Assembly: GCF_002222635.1 (NCBI RefSeq)
Contig: NZ_CP022422.1
Location: forward strand, 1-64,000
Direction of reading: 5' to 3'
Source: Pseudosulfitobacter pseudonitzschiae
GTDB taxonomy: Bacteria; Pseudomonadota; Alphaproteobacteria; Rhodobacterales; Rhodobacteraceae
DNA length: 64,000 nucleotides
Shown in pieces: positions 35,423 through 43,197 of the stretch. The position numbers and the translations under genes were made by a program. Position 1 is the first letter of the stretch, and every line of letters starts with the position of its first letter. The notes under the pieces are model-generated. The model was not told the origin of the DNA and ran no database searches. It worked only from the letters and a program-made list of their open reading frames with translations.

Positions 35423-35680
35423 GTGGCAAAGACAATCAGAAGCACGGGACAGGTGGCACTTTGCCAGGCGTTGGTCGACGCGCGTAAAAGCGCAGGCTTG
35501 GGCCAGGACGACTTGGCGGACAGGCTCAAGTGCCATCAATCTCTCGTGGCACGCCTCGAAAGCGGTGAACGCCGGATCGACGTCGTCGAACTGGTCGTTC
35601 TGGCGCGCGCCATCGGCTTTGACCCCTTCGAGGTTTTGGCGATCGTCGAAGCCGCCACGGAGCCCGACCACAGGATTTAA
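35423..35680 (+). CDS. XRE-family helix-turn-helix regulator
   Basis: An 85-residue DNA-binding protein from GTG 35423. The Cro/CI fold is plain: ALVDARKSAGLGQDDLADRL, KCHQSLVARLESGERRIDVV, ELVVLARAIGFDP (residues 13-72). It is the only dedicated regulator in the transfer region and lies between the virB operon and a T4SS-linked gene. It is a good candidate to read the palindromes just upstream or the GTATATTWTC motif shared by transfer promoters; that is inference. Confidence 0.8.
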   Translation: MAKTIRSTGQVALCQALVDARKSAGLGQDDLADRLKCHQSLVARLESGERRIDVVELVVLARAIGFDPFEVLAIVEAATEPDHRI

Positions 35681-35846
35681 GCAATTTCATCAATCGAGAG
35701 CACGGGAGCTGACTTCTCCCGTTGTGAATTCGTTACCGCGAGGACGAACAGTAACCGATTTTAACGAGGCCCGGCATATGGTTGCAGCAAACGCTTTGGA
35801 TCTGAGCTGCTATCCGCAACGCCAATTTGCAGGAAGTCAGTAAACA

Positions 35847-36071
35847 GTGAACGAAAATGAGGTCGAAGGCGTCGCGATCGCCAATTTGATCGCAGCCGAT
35901 GAAAAAACCATTGTCGGCTGGGTATATCGCTGGAACACAGGTGCTCTGGCAATCCGGTGGGACATGCATGGCCCACAGCGCGTCTCAAGGATTTACCCGG
36001 ATCTTAGCGATGCCGATAAAGCTGAAATCGACTTCGCGTCTCTCACGCAGCTGCCCTGTCGCGACGACTGA
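35847..36071 (+). CDS. Small hypothetical protein
   Basis: A 74-residue ORF from GTG 35847: MNENEVEGVAIANLIAADEK, TIVGWVYRWNTGALAIRWD, then VSRIYPDLSDADKAEIDFAS. It looks like a small soluble beta-alpha protein and not frame noise, but no family is recognised. The ribosome site is weak (GGAAG). It stands alone on the plus strand between the XRE gene and a convergent secreted gene. Confidence 0.45.
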   Translation: MNENEVEGVAIANLIAADEKTIVGWVYRWNTGALAIRWDMHGPQRVSRIYPDLSDADKAEIDFASLTQLPCRDD

Positions 36072-36173
36072 CATGGAAGACTATGGCCTTTATGGCCGTC
36101 GATTGTGTGCTTGTGCCTGCGTTACAGGTTTAATCTTTACAAGGCTCTGTGCGACGTCGCGGCGCCTCAACAG

Positions 36174-36929
36174 TCAGTAATTGACCTGCTCGAAGCCGTA
36201 ATTCCCGCTATAGTCACGCCACTCCGCGAAGACGGATCTGTGATAAATGCTCGGACAGTGCTCGCCCCATCGCTCGAGACCGGCATGCGCAGCAGGCAGC
36301 GCTGCGGGTGACGACGCCCTCCAGGAAAAATCGCCCTGGATCCCGTAGGTGCCGAGGACAACGACGGCACTGCGGTTGCAGTCGCCATCTCGCCCGGATT
36401 CGTGCTGGCGAGCATAACGAACGTCAAAGACGCGAATAGAGCGCACGAAATTGAATTCCGGCCCGCTGATATCGATGTCGGCGCGGTCTTCTACGAGCTG
36501 GAGGGCGTAATCAGCCCTTACGAGGTTGTCCCAAGCCGCGTTGGAGCCTTTCAGCCCGAGCATTCCGCCTGCCTCGGCTGCCTGATCAAAAAGCGGGGTT
36601 GAAGAGTTTGGTGGGGTTCCTGAACCACCATATAGGGCATCGAAGATCCGGTCCGTGGGGCGCGACCTGGCAGGACCATCGTAAGACGCACCCATGGGGC
36701 AGCGCCAAATCTGAAGCGGCGGCTCCACCGGCCAAGGTGTGATGCGCCGGATGAACTCGGCCCGCGCGCGTGCGCATGGCACAGAAGCCGGCCAGCCACC
36801 GGACAAACACAGCAAGATGGCGCAGTCGATCGGATAGGTTTGGGCGCGGGCTTGCGTGGGAACTGTTGGGCCGGACAAGGCGAGAGCTAAAAAGGCCGCC
36901 AGAGCGAGGTTTTTGAATTCGAAACGCAT
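36174..36929 (-). CDS. T4SS-linked secreted protein
   Basis: A 251-residue secreted protein with a signal peptide (about 30 residues, ending TQARA-Q) from ATG 36929. Distinctive blocks are YPIDCAILLCLSGGWPASVP, FIRRITPWPVEPPLQIWRCP, SGPEFNFVRSIRVFDVRYAR, HCPSIYHRSVFAEWRDYSG and the C-terminal NYGFEQVNY. I recall close relatives beside virB loci of Rhodobacterales plasmids, without a known role. Many Cys suggest disulfides. Its promoter region carries the GTATATTTTC motif. Confidence 0.7.
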   Translation of the reverse strand: MRFEFKNLALAAFLALALSGPTVPTQARAQTYPIDCAILLCLSGGWPASVPCARARAEFIRRITPWPVEPPLQIWRCPMGASYDGPARSRPTDRIFDALYGGSGTPPNSSTPLFDQAAEAGGMLGLKGSNAAWDNLVRADYALQLVEDRADIDISGPEFNFVRSIRVFDVRYARQHESGRDGDCNRSAVVVLGTYGIQGDFSWRASSPAALPAAHAGLERWGEHCPSIYHRSVFAEWRDYSGNYGFEQVNY

Positions 36930-36955
36930 GGCAAGGACCCTTGACAATCTTCACC

Positions 36956-36984
36956 CAGCATACATACGAAAATATACTATTGCA
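36956..36984 (-). promoter_or_regulatory. Promoter with GTATATTTTC motif (minus strand)
   Basis: On the minus strand TTGCAA is followed after 17 bases by TATGCT, and the spacer begins TAGTATATTTTCG, containing the motif (plus-strand positions 36968-36977). The promoter faces the secreted gene at 36929. It is the clearest placement of the motif between -35 and -10 boxes. Confidence 0.5.
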
Positions 36985-37085
36985 ACATTGATGATGCGTA
37001 TAACAGTTGCGGTGATCAGCAAGATCGCGAGCTGACAGCGTCGGCTTGCCCACCCTGAGGAAACCATGCGTTCCAGCGATTAGCC

Positions 37086-37114
37086 TTGATCGCATTGATT
37101 GCGATGATTACACT
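37086..37114 (+). promoter_or_regulatory. Promoter with embedded palindrome ahead of the FitA/PIN pair
   Basis: TTGATC (37086-37091) and TACACT (37109-37114) are spaced 17 bases apart. ATCGCA-TTGAT-TGCGAT (37089-37105) forms an inverted repeat over the -35 and spacer. The design mirrors the prlF promoter and suggests repression by the ribbon-helix-helix antitoxin. A strong ribosome site AGGAGGAG follows. This is the visible promoter of the downstream defence operon. Confidence 0.55.
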
Positions 37115-37131
37115 CCTATCAGGAGGAGATC

Positions 37132-37380
37132 ATGGCAAGCATTACCATCCGGAACCTTGACGATGACGTGAAGCGCCGCCTTCGCATCCGTGCGGCTGAG
37201 CACGGCCGTTCGATGGAAGAGGAGGCGCGCGAGATCTTGCGCCATGTTGTCGGCGAAGCGAAGCCATCCCACGATCTTGCCGCGGCCATCCGCGAGCGGG
37301 TCGCGCCTCTGGGTGGCGTTGATCTCGACCTTCCGCAGCGTGAAGCCATGCGTGAACCGCCCGCGTTCGACCAGGCCTGA
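37132..37380 (+). CDS. FitA/VapB-like ribbon-helix-helix antitoxin
   Basis: An 82-residue antitoxin. The N-terminus MASITIRNLDDDVKRRLRIR, followed by AEHGRSMEEEAREILRHVV, is a textbook FitA/Arc-type ribbon-helix-helix (residues 2-45) that dimerises on DNA. The C-terminal tail, with AIRERVAPLGGVDLDLP, is the part that would block the PIN toxin. It probably represses its own promoter at the palindrome 37089-37105. The toxin gene begins three bases after its stop. Confidence 0.88.
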   Translation: MASITIRNLDDDVKRRLRIRAAEHGRSMEEEAREILRHVVGEAKPSHDLAAAIRERVAPLGGVDLDLPQREAMREPPAFDQA

Positions 37381-37383
37381 CGC

Positions 37384-37806
37384 ATGATCATCCTCGACAC
37401 GAATGTCCTCTCTGAGCTGTTGCGCCCGGCTCCCGAGCCGAGGGTCGAGCAATGGCTGTCGGCGCAGGACGGGCTCAACGTCTACCTGACCTCGATATCG
37501 GAAGCGGAACTGCGCTACGGCCTCGCGATCATGGGGAACGGCAAGCGGCGCGCCGCGCTGGTTGATGCAGTGGACAGCATCCTGCGTGAGGACCTTGCGG
37601 GGCGCATTCTGCCTTTCGACAGCGCCGCCGCGCAGTCCTATGCCGCCATCTCCGCCGCACGACGGTCCGCCGGGCGACCGATCACCCAGGCCGATTGCCA
37701 GATTGCCTCAATTGCCCACACCCGTGGTGCCTCCGTCGCCACGCGCAACACGCCTGACTTCGAGGGTTGCGAGATCGACCTGATCAACCCCTGGACTACC
37801 GCATGA
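37384..37806 (+). CDS. PIN-domain toxin (FitB/VapC-like ribonuclease)
   Basis: A 140-residue PIN ribonuclease. Acidic residues of the active site are present: Asp5 (ILDTNVLSE), Glu42 (SEAELRYG), Asp104 (TQADCQIA) and the Thr120/Asp125 region (ATRNTPDF). FitB/VapC enzymes cut RNA when antitoxin is lost. Unusually, its stop overlaps the start of a DNA methyltransferase (ATGA at 37803-37806), tying the addiction module to the operon. Confidence 0.9.
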   Translation: MIILDTNVLSELLRPAPEPRVEQWLSAQDGLNVYLTSISEAELRYGLAIMGNGKRRAALVDAVDSILREDLAGRILPFDSAAAQSYAAISAARRSAGRPITQADCQIASIAHTRGASVATRNTPDFEGCEIDLINPWTTA

Positions 37807-40526
37807 ACGCCGTTGAGATTGAACAAGCCGTTTCCGAACTCGCCGAGCAGCCCTTTGATGCGGCAGAGTTCCCCTATGCCTTCCTCATGGCCTTCGGAAA
37901 CAAGGAGACGACAATCAAGCGCCTGCGCACCGGCGCATCGAACAAGTCCGACATCGGCGGCGTCCTGCAGACCAACAACATCCACCTTGCGACCTGCGTC
38001 CCGGGCGAAATCGCGGCAACCCTCGCCGCCCTGCGCGAAAGCCCTGCCACCTCCCGCGCCAAGGCGAAGTTCATCCTCGCCACTGACGGCATCGACCTCG
38101 AGGCCGAGGACATCACCACCGGCGAGACCATCGCCTGCCGCTACACCGATTTCCCCGATCACTTCGGCTTCTTCCTGCCGCTCGCCGGCATCTCTACCGT
38201 CAAGCAGATCCGCGAAAGTGCGTTTGACATCCGCGCCACCAGCCGCCTCAACCGGCTCTATGTCGAGCTGATCAAGGACAACCCCGACTGGGGCAGCGCC
38301 GAAAAACGCCACGACATGAACCATTTCATGGCGCGGCTGATCTTCTGCTTCTTCGCCGAAGACACCGACATCTTCGTCAGCGACAACCTGTTCACCGCCA
38401 CCATCGACCAGATGGCGAACCGCGACGGGTCGAACACGCACGAAGTCATCGGCGAGATCTTCCGTGCGATGAACACCGCCATCCCCAAACGGGCCGAGGC
38501 CAAGCTGCCCCGCTGGGCCGACACCTTTCCCTATGTGAACGGTGGCCTCTTCTCGGGCAGCACCGATGTGCCGCGCTTTTCCAAGATCGCGCAGCGCTAC
38601 CTGTCCCATATCGGCAGCCTCGACTGGACACAGATCAACCCCGATATTTTCGGCTCGATGATCCAGGCCGTCGCGGATGAGTTGGAACGCTCGGTCCTCG
38701 GCATGCACTACACGTCCGTGCCGAACATTCTGAAGGTGCTGAACCCGCTCTTCCTAGATGATCTGCGGGCAGAACTGGAGGCGGCGGGCGACAACGCCCG
38801 CAAGCTGGCCAATCTGCGCGCCCGCATGGCCAAGATCCGCGTGTTCGACCCCGCCTGCGGGTCGGGCAACTTCCTTGTGATCGCCTACAAGGAAATGCGC
38901 GCGATCGAGTATGAGATCAACAAGCGCCGGGGCGAGCCGCTGCGCCGCACCGACATTCCCCTGACCAACTATCGCGGGATCGAACTACGCGACTTCTCGG
39001 CCGAGATCGCGCGGCTGGCGCTGATCATCGCGGAATATCAATGCGACGTGACCTATCGCGGCCAGAAAGAGGCGTTGGCCGAGTTCCTGCCGCTAGACGC
39101 GCAGAACTGGATCACCTGTGGCAACGCCCTGCGGCTGGACTGGCTGTCGGTCTGCCCGCCCACGGGGACGGGGGTGAAGTTTCAAGCGGATGACTTGTTC
39201 ATGTCGCCGCTGGATCAGGCGCAGATCGATTTCGCGAATGAAGGAGGCGAGACGTATGTTTGCGGAAACCCGCCTTATGTCGGCGACAAATATCAGACCA
39301 AGGAGCAAAAGGACGATCTGAACGCGCTGCTACCAGGAAACAAAAAAGTACGTGCAATTGACTACATCGCGGGTTGGTTCTGGAAGGCATCGGACTTCAT
39401 CAAGTATGGCGGCTGTTTCGCGTTTGTTTCTACAAACTCGATTTGCCAAGGTGTCCAAGTTCCGTTGATCTGGCCCCGAATTTTTCAGAACGGACAAGAA
39501 ATATTTTTCGGACATCAGAACTTTCTTTGGGGCAATAATGCGAGCAAGAATGCTCAGGTCACCTGTGTGATCGTTGGGATCGCCGCTGTTGGTGAACGGT
39601 CCAAAGCTATTTATGGAGCTGACTTCATGAAGTCAGTCGAAGCCATAAATGCATACCTCACCGAAGGGGCCAATATTATTGTTGAACGTGCCTCTGAACC
39701 AATTGCAGAGATAGCGACAATGTTCGGCGGCAACATACCGCGGGATCAGGGCAACCTGTTACTGTCGCCTGACGAAGCGAACGATCTCTTGGAAGGTTTC
39801 CCTCAGGCATCTCCTCTCGTGAAGCCAATTGTAGGATCGAGCGAGTTCATCAATGGGCAACAAAGATATTGTCTTTGGATTGAAGATCACCAAGCAGAAC
39901 TTGCATTCTCAATACCTCCGATTGCGGAACGTTTGGAGCGCATTCGAATCTACCGACAGGGTGGGAGCGAGCGCGGCAAAGCGGGCTTGCTGACGCCGTA
40001 CAAGTTCGAGCGAACAATCATTGGAGAAGTAAATTCCATCGTCGTTCCAAGCGTATCCTCTGAACGTCGAGAATACCTGCCGTGTGGCTTGATGCCCAGT
40101 GACGTTCGCGTATCCAATCTCGCTCTCGCATTATACGATGCCCCGCTCTGGAACATGGCGCTGATCGCCTCGCGCCTGCATCTGGTCTGGATCGCCACGG
40201 TTTGCGGGAAGCTGGAAACTCGATATCGCTACTCTAACACCATGGGCTGGAACACCTTCCCCGTCCCGAAACTGACCGAAAAGAACCGCGCCGACCTGAC
40301 AGCGGCGGCCGAAGGTATCCTTCTGGCCCGCGAGGCGCATTTCCCCGCCACCATCGCCGACCTCTACGACCCCGAAAAAATGCCCGCCAACCTCCGCGCA
40401 GCGCATGACCACAACGACGAGGTGCTGGAACGCATCTACATCGGCCGCCGTTTCCGCAACGACACCGAACGGCTGGAAAAACTGTTCGAGATGTACACGA
40501 AGATGACGACGAAGGTGAGCGCATGA
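37803..40526 (+). CDS. MmeI-like class I DNA methyltransferase
   Basis: A 907-residue DNA adenine methyltransferase of the MmeI-like layout: N-terminal domain, helical spacer (about 170-330), SAM motif DPACGSGN (349-356), catalytic NPPY (489-492), target-recognition domain (about 510-780) and C-terminal helices. I could not find the PD-ExK nuclease residues expected in the N-terminus of true MmeI enzymes, so it probably modifies only, with cutting done by the GIY-YIG protein downstream. The recognition domain is visibly richer in AT than both flanks, as after a domain swap. It overlaps the PIN gene before it and the Abi-C-like gene after it by ATGA. Confidence 0.85.
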   Translation: MNAVEIEQAVSELAEQPFDAAEFPYAFLMAFGNKETTIKRLRTGASNKSDIGGVLQTNNIHLATCVPGEIAATLAALRESPATSRAKAKFILATDGIDLEAEDITTGETIACRYTDFPDHFGFFLPLAGISTVKQIRESAFDIRATSRLNRLYVELIKDNPDWGSAEKRHDMNHFMARLIFCFFAEDTDIFVSDNLFTATIDQMANRDGSNTHEVIGEIFRAMNTAIPKRAEAKLPRWADTFPYVNGGLFSGSTDVPRFSKIAQRYLSHIGSLDWTQINPDIFGSMIQAVADELERSVLGMHYTSVPNILKVLNPLFLDDLRAELEAAGDNARKLANLRARMAKIRVFDPACGSGNFLVIAYKEMRAIEYEINKRRGEPLRRTDIPLTNYRGIELRDFSAEIARLALIIAEYQCDVTYRGQKEALAEFLPLDAQNWITCGNALRLDWLSVCPPTGTGVKFQADDLFMSPLDQAQIDFANEGGETYVCGNPPYVGDKYQTKEQKDDLNALLPGNKKVRAIDYIAGWFWKASDFIKYGGCFAFVSTNSICQGVQVPLIWPRIFQNGQEIFFGHQNFLWGNNASKNAQVTCVIVGIAAVGERSKAIYGADFMKSVEAINAYLTEGANIIVERASEPIAEIATMFGGNIPRDQGNLLLSPDEANDLLEGFPQASPLVKPIVGSSEFINGQQRYCLWIEDHQAELAFSIPPIAERLERIRIYRQGGSERGKAGLLTPYKFERTIIGEVNSIVVPSVSSERREYLPCGLMPSDVRVSNLALALYDAPLWNMALIASRLHLVWIATVCGKLETRYRYSNTMGWNTFPVPKLTEKNRADLTAAAEGILLAREAHFPATIADLYDPEKMPANLRAAHDHNDEVLERIYIGRRFRNDTERLEKLFEMYTKMTTKVSA

Positions 40527-41407
40527 GCGACTTTAACAGCATGACGTTGATGGCAGCGGGCGAGATGATTGCTGAAATGTCGACACAAACCGCTTTCTCG
40601 TCTCTCACCCTAGGGTGGGGTGTTGACGAATTCTGTGGTTCTGGATCGGTAGCATCGAAGGCCATTGAAATGGTTCGGTTCGCAAGAAGCAGTATGGGGG
40701 GACGTTCTGTTCCGACGGTCAACGGAAACTGTGACCTAAGCAGAGCCATGATTGAGCATGCAATTACGGCATCCGAGCAAAGCAAGCGCAACAAGCCAGA
40801 TGTCTGGTTGCGTCTTCTTGCTGGTCTGAAAATGGATGGCTTCACACTTGTGGAAGAGGAGGTTCCAGACCCAATGGGCAGATCTTCCATTTTCGATGAC
40901 GCTCCAAGGGTCATTACACAGACTGTTCTCAGGCGGATGCTGCCTGAGGATGTACCTGAGACAGATTTTCGAGAGGCGACCAGCGAAATTGAGGCCTTAC
41001 TTGGTCGGCACGGGTTGGGCGCCGCCAAGGGGCATTTGGATCAAGCGATTCAGAACTTTTCGCAAGGGAACTGGTCTTCCGCCAACGCGATGATCAGAGA
41101 TTTCTATCAGGAACTGCTGGACAAAATTGCGGAGTATTTTGGATGTGATCCTAAGGTTAGCGATGACGCAAAGAGGCAATATCTTGCAGATACAAAATCG
41201 GGACCGTTCCTACTTCACGAATACAATGAGTGGGAGAACGACAGAGGCAAACCTGCGTACGTATTGGGGTTGTGGGCAAGATTGCATCCGCACGGCAGCC
41301 ATCCGGGCCTGTCAGATGAAGAAGATTGTGCTTTTCGGTTTCAAATAATCCTGATCACAGCCCGCATATTTTTAAGACGTTTTGATAAGCGGGTGAGAGG
41401 TCAATGA
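40523..41407 (+). CDS. Abi-C / HEPN-like protein
   Basis: A 294-residue soluble protein of lower GC content. The C-terminal half (about 160-290) is helical: GHLDQAIQNFSQGNWSSANA ... LLDKIAEYFG ... LHPHGSHPGLSDEEDCAFRF followed by ITARIFLRRF. This resembles the abortive-infection C-terminal (Abi_C/HEPN) pattern. Arg253 and His260 are spaced as Rx6H, which could be a HEPN RNase motif, but that is tentative. The N-terminus is unassigned. ATGA junctions on both sides make it an integral operon member, unlike a chance insertion. Confidence 0.6.
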   Translation: MSDFNSMTLMAAGEMIAEMSTQTAFSSLTLGWGVDEFCGSGSVASKAIEMVRFARSSMGGRSVPTVNGNCDLSRAMIEHAITASEQSKRNKPDVWLRLLAGLKMDGFTLVEEEVPDPMGRSSIFDDAPRVITQTVLRRMLPEDVPETDFREATSEIEALLGRHGLGAAKGHLDQAIQNFSQGNWSSANAMIRDFYQELLDKIAEYFGCDPKVSDDAKRQYLADTKSGPFLLHEYNEWENDRGKPAYVLGLWARLHPHGSHPGLSDEEDCAFRFQIILITARIFLRRFDKRVRGQ

Positions 41408-41553
41408 TCAAAGGTTTTCCCTCCATTTCGATTATTTATGCCACCAACGGTAGCCCGGCCAAGCCGAACGACCTGGGCCGGCGAGCAATACAGGAATGCC
41501 CCTACGACAAACGCTACCCAGGCGTGGTGGGTCAGAAAGTGGACACACTATGA
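41404..41553 (+). CDS. 49-residue ORF with ATGA junctions at both ends
   Basis: A small ORF in what would otherwise be a 140-base gap: MIKGFPSISIIYATNGSP ... NDLGRRAIQECPYDKRY ... VVGQKVDTL. Its ATG overlaps the preceding stop (41404-41407) and its stop overlaps the next start (41550-41553), so the reading frame is set exactly by translational coupling. It is basic and Pro/Gly-containing with one Cys, and has no recognised family. It is likely a real small protein of the operon. Confidence 0.6.
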   Translation: MIKGFPSISIIYATNGSPAKPNDLGRRAIQECPYDKRYPGVVGQKVDTL

Positions 41554-43022
41554 CCCTTGACCCTGTCATGAGCGCGGAACGCACCCGCAGGTTGGTGGAC
41601 GATCTGCGTGCCAAACCAGCGGAAACCACATGGATCGAGTTCAAGGAAAACAATGCCGACGGGCCGTTGATCGGCAAGCTGATCTCTGCCTTGTCCAATG
41701 CTGCACGGCTGGCCGATCAGCACTATGCCTATGTGGTCTGGGGGGTGCGAGACGGCGATCATGCGGTTGTCGGCACGAGTTTCGAGCCGACCGTGAAAAA
41801 GGAGAAGGGGCAGCCGCTCGAACTGTGGGTGGCCAACCACCTCCAGCCGGGCATCGAGTTCCGGTTCGAAGAGGTCGATCATGACGGGCAGCGCCTGATC
41901 CTGCTGACTATCCCCGCCGCCGCAACCGCTCCGGTAGAGTTTGACCGGACCGCCTATTTGCGCATCGGCAGTGCCACGCCGCGCCTGTCCGACCATCCGG
42001 AACGCCTGCGTGCCCTCTGGAGCAAGTTGCAGCCCTACGCTTGGGAGACAGGCGTCGCGGCGCAGTTCCTGTCCGGCGACGACGTTCTTGCGCGGCTGAA
42101 TTACGCCAACTACTTCGATCTTACGGGCCAGCCCTTGCCGGATAACAGGCAGGGGATCTTCGACAAGCTATTGGCAGATCGTCTGATCCAGAAAGATGTA
42201 AGCGACCGCTGGAACATTACCAATCTGGGCGCAATCCTGTATGCCAAGAAACTTTCCGATTTCGGCCCCTCTGTAGAGCGCAAAGGGGTTCGTTTCGTGG
42301 CCTATGCTGGCACCGGACGTGCAGATGACGTGAGCCACCGCCAGGACGGCCAGCGCGGCTATGCAGCGGGATTTCAGGGGCTGGTGGATTACATCGACGG
42401 CCTTCTGCCCCGCAACGAATTGATTGGTAAAGCATTCCGCGAGGAGCGTCCGCTCTACCCGTCGATAGCGATCCGCGAATTGATCGCCAACGCATTGATC
42501 CACCAGGACATGACGATCACCGGTGCCGGTCCACTCATCGAGTTATTCAGCGATCGCATGGAGATCACGAACCCGGGCGCCCCCTTGGTTAGCCCCGACC
42601 GGTTTTTGGACTCGCCCCCGCGTTCCCGAAATGAAGCTCTTGCTTCCTTGATGCGGCGCATGAAACTTTGCGAAGAACAAGGCACCGGCATCGACAAGGT
42701 GATCTCGGCGGTTGAGCTACACCAGTTGCCCCCACCGGATTTCCGCATGGAGGGAGACGCCGTGCGCGTGGTTCTGTTTGCACCACGCCGCTTTGCGGAC
42801 ATGACACCGGAAGAAGCCGTGCGAGCGTGTTACCAACATGCCGCGCTCAAATACGTAGGCGGTCAGAAGATGACGAACGCGACACTTCGGGAGCGGCTCG
42901 GCATCGACGACCAGAACGCTGCGCAGGCGTCGCGGGTTATTCGCGCAACGCTGGATGCTGGTCTGATCCGTCCTGCGGATGCTGAACGCCCTCGTGCTGG
43001 CTATGTCCCCTCATGGGCGTGA
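41550..43022 (+). CDS. Schlafen/AlbA_2 ATP-binding regulator-like protein
   Basis: A 490-residue protein with an N-terminal AlbA_2 (Schlafen AAA_4) domain, TTWIEFKENNADGPLIGKLI ... YVVWGVRDG (about 24-75). A GHKL-ATPase-like part follows, with RELIANALIHQDM near 308 and EEQGTGIDKVI near 373, then a C-terminal winged-helix segment (ATLRERLGIDDQNAAQASRV). Proteins of this architecture are annotated as ATP-binding transcriptional regulators and occur in defence loci. It ends just before a gap with an 18-base direct repeat, a possible binding target controlling the helicase-nuclease unit. The start is fixed by the ATGA overlap. Confidence 0.8.
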   Translation: MTLDPVMSAERTRRLVDDLRAKPAETTWIEFKENNADGPLIGKLISALSNAARLADQHYAYVVWGVRDGDHAVVGTSFEPTVKKEKGQPLELWVANHLQPGIEFRFEEVDHDGQRLILLTIPAAATAPVEFDRTAYLRIGSATPRLSDHPERLRALWSKLQPYAWETGVAAQFLSGDDVLARLNYANYFDLTGQPLPDNRQGIFDKLLADRLIQKDVSDRWNITNLGAILYAKKLSDFGPSVERKGVRFVAYAGTGRADDVSHRQDGQRGYAAGFQGLVDYIDGLLPRNELIGKAFREERPLYPSIAIRELIANALIHQDMTITGAGPLIELFSDRMEITNPGAPLVSPDRFLDSPPRSRNEALASLMRRMKLCEEQGTGIDKVISAVELHQLPPPDFRMEGDAVRVVLFAPRRFADMTPEEAVRACYQHAALKYVGGQKMTNATLRERLGIDDQNAAQASRVIRATLDAGLIRPADAERPRAGYVPSWA

Positions 43023-43034
43023 CAGGGATAACAT

Positions 43035-43151
43035 TTGATCGGGTTTTGATTGTGCGTATGTGGGCTAGAGGGCGTAAATTGGAAAATACATATAAATCAT
43101 ACTGTTACGATAGGCGTGGTGCGGTATCGCTACTTGATCGGGTTTTGATTG
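43035..43151. repeat. 18-base direct repeat upstream of the helicase gene
   Basis: TTGATCGGGTTTTGATTG occurs at 43035-43052 and again, exactly, at 43134-43151, a spacing of 99 bases. Between them is an AT-rich patch (around 43079-43110) that may hold a promoter. The second copy ends 46 bases before the helicase start. Spaced exact repeats in a promoter gap suggest an operator or a small duplication. Confidence 0.7.
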
Positions 43152-43197
43152 CCTGCCCTAAAGCGAATGATTCTGCGCCCCTCAGAAGGAAAACATC

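Noticed and set aside
37803-40526. Calling the methyltransferase a self-sufficient type IIG/IIL restriction enzyme
   Set aside because: The PD-ExK nuclease residues of MmeI could not be found in its N-terminus; cutting is better assigned to the GIY-YIG protein.
43035-43151. CRISPR-like reading of the two 18-base repeats
   Set aside because: Only two copies, 99 bases apart; no array periodicity or cas genes.
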